Below, piece after piece: positions 25,418 to 35,597 of a DNA stretch of 64,000 nucleotides. Location: contig JANSYR010000001.1 in assembly GCA_024742285.1 (NCBI GenBank), positions 682,001 to 746,000 on the forward strand. Direction: 5' to 3'. This DNA comes from a bacterium (GTDB lineage: Bacteria > Myxococcota_A > UBA9160 > UBA4427). The number at the start of each line of letters is the position of its first letter. Positions within the stretch are counted from its first letter, which is position 1. Below the pieces are notes generated by a model. It did not search any database. It saw nothing but the letters and a program-made list of their open reading frames with translations, and was not told where the DNA came from. A program made the position numbers and the translations under genes.

Positions 25418-28400
25418 TCCGCGCCATCGCGTGGTTCGCCCGGAACCACGTCGCCGCGAACCTGCTGATGGCGCTCATGCTGATCGGCGGGATCGTCAGC
25501 CTGCCCGCGATCCAGCAGCGCGCCTTCCCCGAGATCGTGGTCGACGTGATCGCGATCAACGTCGTCTATCTCGGCGCAGCGCCCGAAGAGGTCGAGCAGG
25601 GCGTCTGTATCCGGATCGAGGAAGAGATCCACGGCATCGACGGGATCGAGGAGATCAAGAGCTCCGCCGCCGAAGGGGCCTGCGGCGTGAGCGCCGAATT
25701 GATGACGGGCTATCCGATCGACCGCGCTCTCTCCGAGATCAAGAACGCCGTCGACTCGATCACGACCTTTCCGGTCGAGACCGAGAAGCCGATCGTCAGC
25801 CACTTCGAGGTTCGCAATACCGCCCTGTCGATCGCCGTCTCCGCCGCCGCCGACGAGCGCTCGCTCAAGGTCTACGGCGAGCGGATCCGCGATTCGATCG
25901 CGTCCCTGCCCGACGTGACCCAGGTCGAGCTCAAGAACGTCCGCGACTACGAGATCTCGATCGAGGTCGCCGAGGAGACGCTCCGACGGCACGACCTGAC
26001 CTTCGACGAGGTCGTCGCGGCGGTCCGGCGCGGCTCCCTCGATCGACCCGGCGGATCCATCAAGACGACGGGCGGCGAGATCCTTCTCAGGACGAAGGGT
26101 CAGGCCTACGTCGGCCAGGAATTCGAGCGGATCGTCCTACGGACCGAGGCGGACGGGACGCGGCTCCTCCTCTCGGACGTCGCGACCGTCGTCGACGGCT
26201 TCGAGCCGGACGAGCAGTTCGCCACCTTCGACGGCAACCCCGCGATCACGATCAAGGCCTACCGCGTCGGCGACCAGAAGGTGATCCGGGTCGTCGACGC
26301 GATCCGTGCCCATCTCGAGGAGTTCCGCGCGTTCGTTCCGGAAGGACTCTCCATGAACGTCTGGGAAGACGAGTCCCAGACGCTCAAGGACCGCCTCAAC
26401 ATCCTGATCAAGAACGGGGTGAGCGGATTCGTCCTCGTCTTCGTCGTGCTCGCCCTCTTCCTTCGCCTGAAGCTCGCGATCTGGGTCTCGATCGGCGTGC
26501 CGCTCTCGATCCTGGGGGCGCTCTTCCTCTTCCCCTACACCGACATCTCGATCGACGTGATCTCGCTCTTCGCGTTCATCATGGTGCTGGGACTGCTGGT
26601 GGACGACGCCGTCGTCGTCGGCGAGAACGTCCATCGCCACCAGGAAGCCGCGGAAGACCCCCTCGACGCCTCCGTTCGCGGGACCCAGGAGGTCTCGATC
26701 CCGGTGATCTTCGGCGTACTCACGACGATCGCCGCCTTCGGCCCGATGATCTTCGCGCCCGGCACGATGGGCCAGATCTTCGGCGTGATCGGGCTCTCCG
26801 CCTCGCTCTGCCTCGTCTTCTCGGTGATCGAGTCCCAGCTCGTCCTGCCGGCCCACCTCGGCCACATGAAGCCGAGCGCCGCCCACGGGACGCTCGAGCC
26901 GGGCTCGCTCCAGGCGCGCTGGAAGTCCTTCCAGGCGACGATGGCCTCGAGCCTCTCGCGCCTCGCCCAGGACCGCTATCGGCCGCTCCTCGATCGCGCC
27001 CTCGCGAACCGCTACTCGGTCATCGCCGGGGGGATCGGCATCCTCGTCATCGCGCTCACCACGGTGGGAACCGGGATCGGCGGCGCCAAGATGAATTTCT
27101 CGTTCTTCCCGCCGATCGAGAGCGACTACGTGACCGCGACGCTCACGATGCCCCAGGGCACGCCGATCGAAGCGACGGAGCGCGCCGCACGGGTCGTCCT
27201 CGATGCTGCCCACCGAACCAAGGCCGAGCTCGCCGAGGATGGCTTCGATGCGGACGAGCTGATCCAGCACGTGCTCTTCTCGGTCGGCCAGCAGCCCAAC
27301 GCCGGCGACTCCGGTCCTGGCGATCCTTCCGGCGCGACCGGAAGCCACCTCGCCGAGATCCGGATGTCGATCCAATCGGGGGACCACCGCCCGATCAGTG
27401 CGGCCGAGATCAAGCAGCGATGGCGCGACCAGACGGAGAAGGTCGCCATCCCGGACGTCGTCGAGCTCAGCTTCAACGCCGCGCTCTTCGACGCCGGCGA
27501 CCCGATCGACATCCAGCTCCGAAGCACCGACGTCGACCAGCTCGTCGAGGCCGCAGGCCGACTCAAGGCCGAGCTCTCGCGAAAGATCGGCGTGTTCGAG
27601 ATCAGCGACTCGTTCCGTGCCGGAAAGCAGGAGCTCAAGCTCGACATCCTGCCCGCCGCCCAGACCCTCGGTCTCACCCTCGACGATCTCTCGAAGCAGG
27701 TCCGGCAGGCGTTCTACGGCGAGGAGGCCCAGCGGATCCAGCGCGGTCGCGACGACATCCGCGTGATGGTCCGCTACCCGGACCGGGACCGGCGCTCCCT
27801 CGCCGACCTCGACGAGCTCCGGATCCGGACCCCGAACGGGGGCGAGGTTCCCTTCTACGCCGTCGCGCGCGCCGAGCTGGGGCGGGGCTTCGCGACGATC
27901 AAACGGGCGGACCGCAACCGCGTGATCCACGTAACCGCGGACGTCGACGTCAAGGAGGTCGCGGCGGGCGACGTGATCGCGGAGCTCGAGCGCGAGTTCA
28001 TACCGCTGCTCCTCGCCGACTATCCGGGCATGTCCTACTCGCTCGAGGGCGAGCAGTCCGAGCAGGCGGAGAGCATGGGCGGGCTCTTCCGCAACTACGC
28101 GGTCGCGCTCTTCATGATCTACGCGCTGCTCGCGATCCCGCTCCGGTCCTACGTCCAGCCGCTGATCATCATGGCCGTGATCCCCTTCGGCCTCGTCGGC
28201 GCGATCATCGGCCACTGGTTCATGTACTTCGTGCGCGAGATCTTCACGGACCAGACCTTCAACTTCTCGATGATGTCGATCTTCGGGTTCGTCGCGTTGA
28301 CGGGGGTCGTCGTCAACTCGAGCCTCGTCCTCGTCCACTACATCAACGAGCGGCGCGCCGAGGGCGTGGCCCTCGAAGAAGCGGTCCGGGCCGCCGGTGT

Positions 28401-28662
28401 TGCCCGCTTCCGGCCGATCGTGCTGACGTCGATGACCACGTTCGTCGGCCTCGCGCCGATCCTGCGCGAGGGCAGCGTGAGCGCGCAGTTCCTGATCCCG
28501 ATGGCCACGAGCCTGGGCTTCGGCGTCCTCTTCGGCTCGACGATCTCGCTCTTCCTCGTCCCGTCCGCCTACGTCGTCGTCGAGGACGTGAAATCGGCCC
28601 TCGCAGGACGCAAGGACGAACTCCAGGAGATCGACCCGCTCGATCCGCTGATCGGCAGCTGA
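25414..28662 (+). CDS. RND efflux transporter permease (AcrB/HAE1-type)
   Basis: A 1082-residue inner-membrane proton-driven exporter with the usual twelve helices in two repeats and two large periplasmic loops. The proton-relay aspartates appear as D-D in FIMVLGLLVDDAVVVGENV in helix 4. The C-terminal half repeats the layout with 'FGFVALTGVVVNSSLVLVHY'. The length is normal for HAE1-type pumps. Substrate class cannot be read. It starts at GTG overlapping the adaptor stop. No outer-membrane channel gene follows in this window, so it must use one encoded elsewhere. Confidence 0.95.
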   Translation: MIRAIAWFARNHVAANLLMALMLIGGIVSLPAIQQRAFPEIVVDVIAINVVYLGAAPEEVEQGVCIRIEEEIHGIDGIEEIKSSAAEGACGVSAELMTGYPIDRALSEIKNAVDSITTFPVETEKPIVSHFEVRNTALSIAVSAAADERSLKVYGERIRDSIASLPDVTQVELKNVRDYEISIEVAEETLRRHDLTFDEVVAAVRRGSLDRPGGSIKTTGGEILLRTKGQAYVGQEFERIVLRTEADGTRLLLSDVATVVDGFEPDEQFATFDGNPAITIKAYRVGDQKVIRVVDAIRAHLEEFRAFVPEGLSMNVWEDESQTLKDRLNILIKNGVSGFVLVFVVLALFLRLKLAIWVSIGVPLSILGALFLFPYTDISIDVISLFAFIMVLGLLVDDAVVVGENVHRHQEAAEDPLDASVRGTQEVSIPVIFGVLTTIAAFGPMIFAPGTMGQIFGVIGLSASLCLVFSVIESQLVLPAHLGHMKPSAAHGTLEPGSLQARWKSFQATMASSLSRLAQDRYRPLLDRALANRYSVIAGGIGILVIALTTVGTGIGGAKMNFSFFPPIESDYVTATLTMPQGTPIEATERAARVVLDAAHRTKAELAEDGFDADELIQHVLFSVGQQPNAGDSGPGDPSGATGSHLAEIRMSIQSGDHRPISAAEIKQRWRDQTEKVAIPDVVELSFNAALFDAGDPIDIQLRSTDVDQLVEAAGRLKAELSRKIGVFEISDSFRAGKQELKLDILPAAQTLGLTLDDLSKQVRQAFYGEEAQRIQRGRDDIRVMVRYPDRDRRSLADLDELRIRTPNGGEVPFYAVARAELGRGFATIKRADRNRVIHVTADVDVKEVAAGDVIAELEREFIPLLLADYPGMSYSLEGEQSEQAESMGGLFRNYAVALFMIYALLAIPLRSYVQPLIIMAVIPFGLVGAIIGHWFMYFVREIFTDQTFNFSMMSIFGFVALTGVVVNSSLVLVHYINERRAEGVALEEAVRAAGVARFRPIVLTSMTTFVGLAPILREGSVSAQFLIPMATSLGFGVLFGSTISLFLVPSAYVVVEDVKSALAGRKDELQEIDPLDPLIGS

Positions 28663-28707
28663 GGTCCTCCGGTCGCACCGAACCATCTCCGTCCGAACGA
28701 ACGAGAC

Positions 28708-29868
28708 TCAGAGCGGCTCGGTCCCCTCGTTCAGGATCGAGAGGTATTCGTCATAGACGAAGAGCCGATTGCGTTGCTTGCCGGTCAGCTCTCGGACGAT
28801 CCCCAGCTCGACGAGCAGGTCGATCGAAGAAGAGACCGTGGGAAACGAGAGCTCGGTCCGTTCCGACACCGACGAGATCGAGCCCAACGGACGTGCGGAG
28901 AAGGCTTCCAACACACGAAGCGCCGACCCGGCTCGGCGCCCCCGATTGGCGATCGAGTTGCGATCCTTCGAGAAGAGCCGCGAGAGCCGATCCGTCGCAG
29001 CGACGACCTCCTGCGCCACCGACGTGACGCCTTCCAGGTAGAAGGACATCCACGCTTCCCAGTCTCCATGTGTGCGGACTCGAGTCAGCAGCGAGTAGTA
29101 CTCCGTTCGATGCTGCTTGAAGTAGAGACTCAGATAGAGGAGAGGATCGCTGAGGGTGCGTTGCTCGCAGAGCAGGAAGGTGATCAGAAGACGACCCACC
29201 CGACCGTTGCCATCGAGGAAGGGATGAATGGTCTCGAACTGGACGTGCGCGAGTCCTGCGCGAAGAAGCGGCGGAAGATCGTCGTCTTCTGCGTGCAGGA
29301 ATCGCTCGAGGTCCGTCAGGCACTCAGCCAGCCGATTCGCAGGAGGCGGAACGAACTCCGCGTCGCGCGCGCGCTGCCCTCCTAGCCATACGCCAGTCGT
29401 GCGGAATTCGCCGGGCTGCTTGTCGCTTCCGCGTCCGCGGGCGAGAAGGACTTCGTGGATCTCCCGGATGAGCCGCGTCGAGAGCGGGAACCCGCCTCGC
29501 AGCCGCTCGAGCCCGTGCTGGAGCGCCGCGACATAGCTCGCGACTTCCACGACATCCGACTCGGGAACGCCGGGCGCTTCGTCCAACTCGAAGAGCAAGA
29601 GATCGGAGAGCGTCGACTGCGTGCCTTCGATCTGCGAAGAGAGAAGCGCCTCTTTCCGGATGTACGTGTAGAGAAGGAGTTCCTTGTCGGGCAGAAGCGT
29701 CGAGACGCCGTCGAGACGACCAAGCGACACGTTCGCCTCGGCGGCGAGTCTGTTGAGACCCGTAAGGTCGAGGGATGGCATGGGAGGAAGGGGAAGTGGG
29801 ACGAAGGCAGCTACGCGATCCCCTCCGATCACGGTCTCTTCGTATCGCCCGGTGAGTCCGCGCTCCAA
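28708..29868 (-). CDS. Fic family protein with C-terminal winged helix
   Basis: A 386-residue Fic-domain protein of the kind that transfers AMP (or another nucleotide) to hydroxyl side chains. The motif HPFLDGNGRVGR (215-226) is complete. The N-terminal inhibitory helix carries SSQIEG (77-82), matching the S/T-x-x-x-E-G/N motif that blocks activity. A winged-helix segment follows from about 320 ('SSVSERTELSFPTVSSSI'). It starts at TTG 29868. Third-position A/T is visibly commoner than in neighbours and an AT-rich stretch lies upstream, suggesting recent transfer. No antitoxin gene is next to it, so self-inhibition is likely. Confidence 0.93.
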   Translation of the reverse strand: MERGLTGRYEETVIGGDRVAAFVPLPLPPMPSLDLTGLNRLAAEANVSLGRLDGVSTLLPDKELLLYTYIRKEALLSSQIEGTQSTLSDLLLFELDEAPGVPESDVVEVASYVAALQHGLERLRGGFPLSTRLIREIHEVLLARGRGSDKQPGEFRTTGVWLGGQRARDAEFVPPPANRLAECLTDLERFLHAEDDDLPPLLRAGLAHVQFETIHPFLDGNGRVGRLLITFLLCEQRTLSDPLLYLSLYFKQHRTEYYSLLTRVRTHGDWEAWMSFYLEGVTSVAQEVVAATDRLSRLFSKDRNSIANRGRRAGSALRVLEAFSARPLGSISSVSERTELSFPTVSSSIDLLVELGIVRELTGKQRNRLFVYDEYLSILNEGTEPL

Positions 29869-29904
29869 TCACTTGCCCTCGAACGCAAGAAGTTTGAATA
29901 GCCT

Positions 29905-29948
29905 CGCTCGTAGCTAAATTTTATAGCCCAAATTTTAACAATAGCGAT
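29905..29948. other. AT-rich island upstream of the Fic gene
   Basis: This stretch, with AAATTTTATAGCCCAAATTTTAACAA, stands out sharply in a GC-rich window. It contains two AAATTTT copies 14 nt apart. It lies upstream of the minus-strand Fic gene and may hold its promoter (TATAAA on the minus strand), though no good -35 is visible. It supports foreign origin of the Fic gene. Confidence 0.5.
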
Positions 29949-30033
29949 GATCCCCCGAAGGGATCCCACTGACGCCGTCTGCGACGCCCGCGCAGTGTTC
30001 TGAGAGCACCGCAACCCGGCCGACGCCCCCCGG

Positions 30034-31077
30034 CTAGAGCAGCTCTTCCGCGAGCAGCTCGAGCGCTTCCGGCTGCATCGCCCCGACCTGGAGCGCCGCG
30101 ACCTCGCGCCGCGACCCAGCCTCCTTCCACGCCTGGAGGCGGTCGCGGATCTTGTCCGCGGGGCCGACGAGGTGGACGGCGTCGACGAGCTCATTCGGGA
30201 CCGCGGCGATCGCCTCGGCCTTCTTCCCGTCGAGGAAGAGGTCCTGGATCTCGATCGCGGCGTCCACGAAGCCCATCCGCTTGGCGTAGTCGTTGTAGAA
30301 GTTCTTGTCGCGGGCGCCCATGCCACCCACGTACTGAGCGATGTTGGCCTTGACCGGGGCCATCGCCTTCTCGACGTCGTCGCTGATGATGCACGAGATG
30401 CCGACCTGGACGTCGAAGTTCTCGAGGCTCTTGCCGCCGCCCGCCTTCGCGAAGCCCTCTTCGAGGGGGGACTGGAGCAGCTCCTTGTAGCGCTCCGGGT
30501 CGTACATCATCGGAATCACGCCGTCGGCGACCTCGGCGGCACACTTCAGACCGTTGGGACTGATCGACGCCGTGTAGATCGGGATGTCGGGGTTGCCGTG
30601 CAGGATGCTCTTGAGTGGCTTGCCGAGGCCCGAGGCCTTCGGGTCCTTCGTCGGGATCTGGTAGTACTCGCCGTCGAACTCGAGCTTCTCCTCGCGCGCG
30701 AGGATCTTGCGGATGATCGCGATGTACTCCTTGGTCCGCGTGAGGGGCTTGCCGTAGGGCACGCCGTGCCAGCCCTCGATCACCTGGGGACCCGAGGGCC
30801 CGAGACCGAGCTTGAAGCGCCCGCCCGAGAGGTGATCCAGGGTCATCGCGGTCATGGCCGTCATCGCCGGCGTCCGCGCCTGCATCTGCATGATCGCCGT
30901 CCCGACCTTGAGGGTCGTCGTCTGCGCCGCGATCCAGGTCGCCGTCGTGACCGCGTCGTTGCCCCACGCCTCCGCCGTCCAGGCGGACTCGAAGCCGAGG
31001 CTCTCGGCGTGCTTCACGAGGTCCATGCGGATCGAGGCCTTCGGTCCGAAGTTCATGGCATTGATGGCGAGCTTCAT
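30034..31077 (-). CDS. LLM class F420-dependent oxidoreductase
   Basis: A 347-residue luciferase-like TIM-barrel protein, the class that uses deazaflavin F420 or FMN. The opening 'NAMNFGPKASIRMDLVKHAESLGFESAWTAE' and 'LDHLSGGRFKLGLGPSGPQ' are family-typical. The ATG at 31077 has AAGGAAA 6 nt upstream. It ends a long minus-strand run downstream of three GST-like genes. F420 use is likely by family and by the DDN-like gene elsewhere in the window, but FMN use cannot be excluded. Substrate unknown. Confidence 0.9.
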   Translation of the reverse strand: MKLAINAMNFGPKASIRMDLVKHAESLGFESAWTAEAWGNDAVTTATWIAAQTTTLKVGTAIMQMQARTPAMTAMTAMTLDHLSGGRFKLGLGPSGPQVIEGWHGVPYGKPLTRTKEYIAIIRKILAREEKLEFDGEYYQIPTKDPKASGLGKPLKSILHGNPDIPIYTASISPNGLKCAAEVADGVIPMMYDPERYKELLQSPLEEGFAKAGGGKSLENFDVQVGISCIISDDVEKAMAPVKANIAQYVGGMGARDKNFYNDYAKRMGFVDAAIEIQDLFLDGKKAEAIAAVPNELVDAVHLVGPADKIRDRLQAWKEAGSRREVAALQVGAMQPEALELLAEELL

Positions 31078-31130
31078 TGCGTTTCCTTTCGAGGGCCGCT
31101 CCGTGAATCGAGGGTGGCCCGATCGGGCGT

Positions 31131-31817
31131 TCAGGTCTGCAGGCTCTTGCGAGCGTTCTCCGCGAACTTCTTCGCGGCGTCGTCGTCCTTGGTCAGGTTC
31201 TTCACCTTGATCGGAACCGCCAGCCCCCGGTCGACCGCCGGCCGCGGCCGGATCGACTTGAGCCAGCGCTCCAGGTTCGGGAGCCCCTCGATGGAGACCC
31301 CCGACCACTTGTACGTCTTGACCCAGCAGAAGTTGGCGATGTCCGCGATCGTGTACTGGTCGGCGGCGAGCCACTCCTTGCCCTCGAGGCCGCGCTCGAT
31401 CACTTCGAAGAGCCGGCGACTCTCGTTCTGGTAGCGCGCGATGACGGACGGGAGCTTCTCGGGGAAGTAGCGGAAGAAGACGTTCGCCTGCCCCATCATC
31501 GGGCCGATCCCACCCATCTGGAACATCAGCCACTGCATCGTCTCGGAGCGGCCCTTCGCGTCCGTCGGCAGGAGCCGCCCGGCCTTCTCGGCCAGATAGA
31601 CCATGATCGCGCCGGTCTCGAAGACCGCGAAGTCTTCTTCCTCGCGATCGACGATCACCGGGATCCGGCCGTTCGGATTGAGCTTCAGGAACCACTCTTC
31701 CTTCTGCACGTTCTTCGAGAGGTCGATGGCGTGCGCCGTGTACTCGAGCCCGAGCTCCTCGAGCGTCACGCTCGCCTTGTGACCGTTCGGCGTCGGGGCC
31801 GTGTAGAGATCGATCAT
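31131..31817 (-). CDS. glutathione S-transferase, Nu class (YfcG/YghU-like)
   Basis: A 228-residue canonical GST. The N-terminal thioredoxin-fold part reads [19 protein letters not shown], with the TPNG segment diagnostic for Nu-class enzymes such as YfcG that act as disulfide reductases. '[11 protein letters not shown]' gives the cis-proline and '[13 protein letters not shown]' the glutathione-binding segment. The all-helix C-terminal half has '[11 protein letters not shown]'. A good ribosome site (GGGAGG) precedes the ATG. It lies 32 nt downstream of a longer GST-like gene and 53 nt upstream of the LLM gene. Confidence 0.93.
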   Translation of the reverse strand: MIDLYTAPTPNGHKASVTLEELGLEYTAHAIDLSKNVQKEEWFLKLNPNGRIPVIVDREEEDFAVFETGAIMVYLAEKAGRLLPTDAKGRSETMQWLMFQMGGIGPMMGQANVFFRYFPEKLPSVIARYQNESRRLFEVIERGLEGKEWLAADQYTIADIANFCWVKTYKWSGVSIEGLPNLERWLKSIRPRPAVDRGLAVPIKVKNLTKDDDAAKKFAENARKSLQT

Positions 31818-31849
31818 GTCGGACCTCCCGTCGTTCTCGTTCGGAGAGT

Positions 31850-32878
31850 TCAGGCGCTCTGGAGCGTCTCGAGGCAGCCCGCCGCCGCGAGCACGGGGTC
31901 GAGGGCTTCCTTGGCCTCGGCCGCCGCGTACTTCTCTCGCAGGACCGCGAGGGACTTCGCGTGGTACTTCTGGGGCTGCTGCGTGAAGGTCTCGCCCAGG
32001 AGTTCGACGCTGAACGACTCGTCTCCTGAACCGAAGGCCGCCGCGTTCGCGACGGTCCAGGGACAGAAGAGCGCGCCGACCTGCTCGGCCAGGAAGGGCG
32101 CGAGGGTCGACTCGACGCTCGCCCAGTCCTCCCAGTCGCCGAGGATCGTGGGCCAGGTCATGCGGTGGATCCAATCGAGGACGTTGGGTGCCGAGCCTTC
32201 GACCCAGGCGCCACCGGTCGGGTCCGTCCAGGCATTGTAGATCTGACCCCAGAGCCCGAAGTCGCCCCAGGACGGACGGCCGCCGAAGAGATAGGGGCGA
32301 TCCTCGAGGTGGGCTTCCAGCCGTGCCAGGCCCGCCAGGAACGAGCGTTCGATCTGCGGTCCCGTGACCTCGTTCGAGCCGACGAAGTGGAGGCGTCCCT
32401 TCATCCGTTCCATGAACTGGGCGCGGACGGCGAGGCGGGCCTCCTCGTTGCCCTTTGGCGCCATCATCGTCGCGGCACGACCCGCGGCCGAGAGGCAGTC
32501 CTCCTCTCGGGCCCAACGCAGGTGGAACATCCACTTGTTGCCCCATTCGTCGCCGAACTCCTCGAGCAGGATCGAGACGAAGCGCGCGACCGGGTCGCTC
32601 GGGTGCGTGGACGGCTCCGGCGCGAGCTCGTCGATCCGCTCCATGATCGGCGTCGAGTCCTGGAGCGCCTGCTCGTCCGGCGACACCACCAGGGGAATGA
32701 TCAGGATCTTCGCGAACTTCTGGTACTCGGCCATCGAGTCCGCGTTCCGGACGATCCAGCGGTGGGGCACGTCCTTGAAGCGGAAATAGGAACGGATCTT
32801 CACCGAGAAGGGCGAGAGCTCGTTGCCGAAGATGCGGTACTCGTCGGGCGAGATCGCGGAAGCTCGTTGCGAAGGCAT
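31850..32878 (-). CDS. long GST-like fold protein (paralogue A)
   Basis: A 342-residue protein with a GST-like N-terminal half ('[15 protein letters not shown]') and helical C-terminal half ('[11 protein letters not shown]'). It is about 100 residues longer than ordinary GSTs. The centre carries '[15 protein letters not shown]', shared with the paralogue at 37411. '[16 protein letters not shown]' is nearly identical to 'VVGSNEKTGPLIEASY' in that gene. The usual GST serine/cysteine position is S-P-F. Glutathione use is unproven. Start at ATG 32878 with AGAGGA 8 nt upstream. Confidence 0.85.
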   Translation of the reverse strand: MPSQRASAISPDEYRIFGNELSPFSVKIRSYFRFKDVPHRWIVRNADSMAEYQKFAKILIIPLVVSPDEQALQDSTPIMERIDELAPEPSTHPSDPVARFVSILLEEFGDEWGNKWMFHLRWAREEDCLSAAGRAATMMAPKGNEEARLAVRAQFMERMKGRLHFVGSNEVTGPQIERSFLAGLARLEAHLEDRPYLFGGRPSWGDFGLWGQIYNAWTDPTGGAWVEGSAPNVLDWIHRMTWPTILGDWEDWASVESTLAPFLAEQVGALFCPWTVANAAAFGSGDESFSVELLGETFTQQPQKYHAKSLAVLREKYAAAEAKEALDPVLAAAGCLETLQSA

Positions 32879-33009
32879 GGGGGGATCCTCTCGTTCGCGC
32901 GGCGACGAAGCACGATGGCAGATCGACCTGTGCGCCGCAAAATCGTGGAAGGACTCGAGGTCATTGGTCGAAGAAACCCCGGCCGTGGACCCGGAACCCT
33001 CCTCGGACG

Positions 33010-33747
33010 TCAGCCGCTCGGAACGGAATCCGCGTCGACGTGGATCCAGGTCGCGCGCGCATGGCCCACGCACGCGCCGGCCTCGTCGTAGAGCGCGGTC
33101 CCGGTGACGTGCTTCCGTCCGTCGTTCTCGATGTACCAGCTGGTCACGACGCAGGGCGCACCGATCCGGACGGAGCCGAAGATCTGCACGGCCATCTCGC
33201 CTAACAGCACGACCCCGTCGACCTGCGGGAAGGAGAAGGCCCCGGGGCAATCGAGGGCCGCCCAGACGAACGTGTCGTCGAGTTCGCCCGCGGAGCCCGA
33301 GCGGAGACTCTCGTCCGGCGTCCAGGTCGCCGCGAAGAGCCCGCCCTCGTTCGCCGCGCCCGGAAAGATCCGAAGCCCGTCGCCCGCCTCCCGATCGATC
33401 CCACAGACGAAGCAACCCGGAAAGACGTGCTCGTCGAATCCGCGAAACGACCGCGTCGCCTCGGCGGCCACCTCGAAGGAGGGCGGAGGAGGCGGGGAGA
33501 GTTCGAGCGGAACGGCCCGTGCCTTCGCAACCAGGCGATCGCCGTCGAAGAGCCCCGCGCCCTCGCCTTCTTCCCGGACGTCGAGCGCGGCTTCGAGCGG
33601 CGGCGGCGCGAAGAGTCGGACGGCGACCGCTGGGCGATCCGCGTCGGTCTCGACGAAGCCCGCGAGTCGTCCAGCGACGTAGCCTCCGTTCCCGGAGGTC
33701 GGAGGTCCGCAGAAGCGCGACGCGATCGAGAAGCTCCCGAGGCCCAT
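33010..33747 (-). CDS. hotdog-fold thioesterase-like protein
   Basis: A 245-residue protein. The N-terminal 'GPPTSGNGGYVAGRLAG' is reminiscent of hotdog-fold acyl-CoA thioesterases (HxNGGY segment), and 'VFPGCFVCG' followed by 'DGLRIFPG' is typical of a group of uncharacterised thioesterase-like proteins. Two hotdog domains fit the length. It starts 7 nt after the acyl-CoA synthetase stop, so it is likely co-translated. A thioesterase would release the acid from CoA esters made by the neighbour. Exact activity is inferred. Confidence 0.75.
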   Translation of the reverse strand: MGLGSFSIASRFCGPPTSGNGGYVAGRLAGFVETDADRPAVAVRLFAPPPLEAALDVREEGEGAGLFDGDRLVAKARAVPLELSPPPPPSFEVAAEATRSFRGFDEHVFPGCFVCGIDREAGDGLRIFPGAANEGGLFAATWTPDESLRSGSAGELDDTFVWAALDCPGAFSFPQVDGVVLLGEMAVQIFGSVRIGAPCVVTSWYIENDGRKHVTGTALYDEAGACVGHARATWIHVDADSVPSG

Positions 33748-33754
33748 ACGAGTG

Positions 33755-35566
33755 CTAGATCCGAATCTCGCCGCTCGCGATCCGGTCGTAGGCGATCCCA
33801 TCGAGCGGGACGTAGGTCGACTTCTCCGGGTCGCGGTAGTAGATCGGATCCTGGAGCTGGGCGGGATCGAAGCCCTCCTTCACGAGGTCGACCTTGCGGT
33901 GCTTGAAGGTTCCGGTGATCTCCATCTGCGGAAGGAGCCGGACGAAGAGCGGGCGGGCGTAGAAGGCGAGCTCCTGCTCGATCCGTCGACCGAAGGCTTC
34001 TAGGTCGAAATCGTCGGACGTGACGAGGGCGGCCATGCCTGCGCGGCCGTCGGCGCCGGGCACCTCGACACCGTAGACGTTCGCCTCTTCCACCCCGGGC
34101 TCGACCTACAGGACTTCCGCGACCTCGTTCGTCGAGACGTTCTCGCCCTTCCACCGGAAGGTGTCCCCGATCCGATCGACGAAGTAGAAATAGCCGTCGC
34201 GATCGAGTCGGAGAAGGTCACCCGTCCGGAAGTAGGCGTCGCCCTTCTCGAAGACGTCGGTCAAGATCTTCTTCTTCGACGCTTCCTCGTTGGTGTAGCC
34301 CTCGAAGCGCTGGGTCGCGTTGATCTTCATCAGCAGCTCGCCGGGCTCGTCGAAGTCCGCCGGCGTGCAGAACCCGTCTTCGCCGCGGATCACCGCTTCC
34401 TCGACGACGTCGAAGCGTGCGACCTGGATGCCCTGAGCCTTGCGCAGCAGGGGCGGCAGGTAGCCGATCGCCCCGACGCGGCTGTCGTGGTTGAGCAGCA
34501 TCATGTTGCCCTCGGTCGCGCCGTAGAACTCGACGATCCGCGGGATCTTGAAGCGCTCGACGAAGGGCCCCCACACCTCCGGGCGCAGACCGTTGCCCAT
34601 CGCCGTCCGGATCCGGTGGCGGTTCTCGTCGGGATGGGTCGGCGAATTGAGGAGGTAGCGACAGAGCTCGCCGATGTACTGGAAGACGGTCACCTCGTGC
34701 TGGACACAATCACTCCAGAACCGCGACGCCGAGAATCGGCGTGCGATCACGAGGGTTCCGCCGGCCATCAGGATCCCCCCCGCGGCGAGCATCCCGCCCG
34801 CGCTGTGGTAGAGCGGGAGGCAGCAGTAGAGCCGATCGGCCGGCGTGAGACTCTGGAACTTCCAGCAACCGACCGCCGCGGTCATCGCCTTCGAGTGGCT
34901 GACGCGAGCCGCCTTGGGCAGACCCGTCGTGCCGCTCGTATAGATGTAGAAGAGGCCATCCGCTCCGGTCCGCGCCGCGCGGACGCTCTCCGGAACCGCC
35001 GCGTCCCCCGCCGCCTCGCAGGCCGCGTCGAAGGAGGTCGCCTCGAGGAGGGTGGCCGCCTTCGCGTCGGACGCGTCGTCGAAGGACGCCAGCAGGATCG
35101 TCGGCTTCGTCTCGAGCTCCGGGAGGACCGACGCCGCCCCTTCGGCGAGCTCGCTGCCGACGATCAGGTAGTCCGCCCCGGCTTCGCGGATGCAGTGGGC
35201 CAGGCGATCCCCGGTCAGATGGGTGTTGAGCAGCGCCGTCACGACGCCGACCCGGGAGAGACCGAGCCAGGTCGCCACGTACTCGGCGCGATTCTCCATG
35301 AGGAGCGCGACGACGTCGCCTCGCTCGAGGCCCTGCCCGAGCGCCCAGTTCGCGACGCGGTTCGCGTGACGATCGAGCTCACCCCAGGTCATCCGACTCG
35401 ACTCGCCGACCAACGCCGGCTGATCCGGACGACGCTGGAAGTGTTCCGCGAGGGAGTCCGAGAACTCGACGCGCCGCTGCGGCCCGAAGCGAAGCGCGCT
35501 CGGGACCACGCGGCCGAAGGCGGAGACGAACCCGAGGGCGCGGCTGACTCTTCGAAGGGCATTCAT
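33755..35566 (-). pseudogene. long-chain acyl-CoA synthetase (FATP/FadD6-like) interrupted by in-frame TAG
   Basis: The frame runs from ATG 35566 (AGGAG 10 nt upstream) to TAG at 33755, with one internal TAG at 34106-34108 (codon 487 of about 603). It is an AMP-forming ligase. The P-loop is YTSGTTGLPK, the A5 region 'FYGATEGN', and 'GDLLRLDRDGYFYFVDRIGD' and 'FRWKGENVSTNEVAEVL' are the late motifs. The TAG sits just after EVL. On the other side 'VEPGVEEANVYGVEVPG' continues in frame at the place homologues have it, so no frame is lost. The protein upstream of the TAG lacks the C-terminal lid, so activity is doubtful. A recent nonsense mutation or a sequencing error are both possible. Confidence 0.85.
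34106..34108 (-). other. in-frame amber codon in acyl-CoA synthetase
   Basis: On the minus strand the codons read GAA GTC CTG TAG GTC GAG CCC GGG GTG, so a single TAG replaces one residue inside the conserved hinge-to-lid region. A one-base change from CAG, AAG, GAG, TGG or TAC/TAT would create it. There is no pyrrolysine context. Confidence 0.85.
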
Positions 35567-35597
35567 GCTGGGGACACTCCTGATCCTGACCCGCTCG

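Noticed and set aside
25431-29027. 1198-codon frame inside the RND pump
   Set aside because: Arg/Pro-rich, no motif, and wholly inside a frame with clear AcrB-type motifs.
34106-34108. Pyrrolysine at the TAG of the acyl-CoA synthetase
   Set aside because: Pyrrolysine is known in methylamine methyltransferases and needs dedicated genes; nothing in the window supports it.
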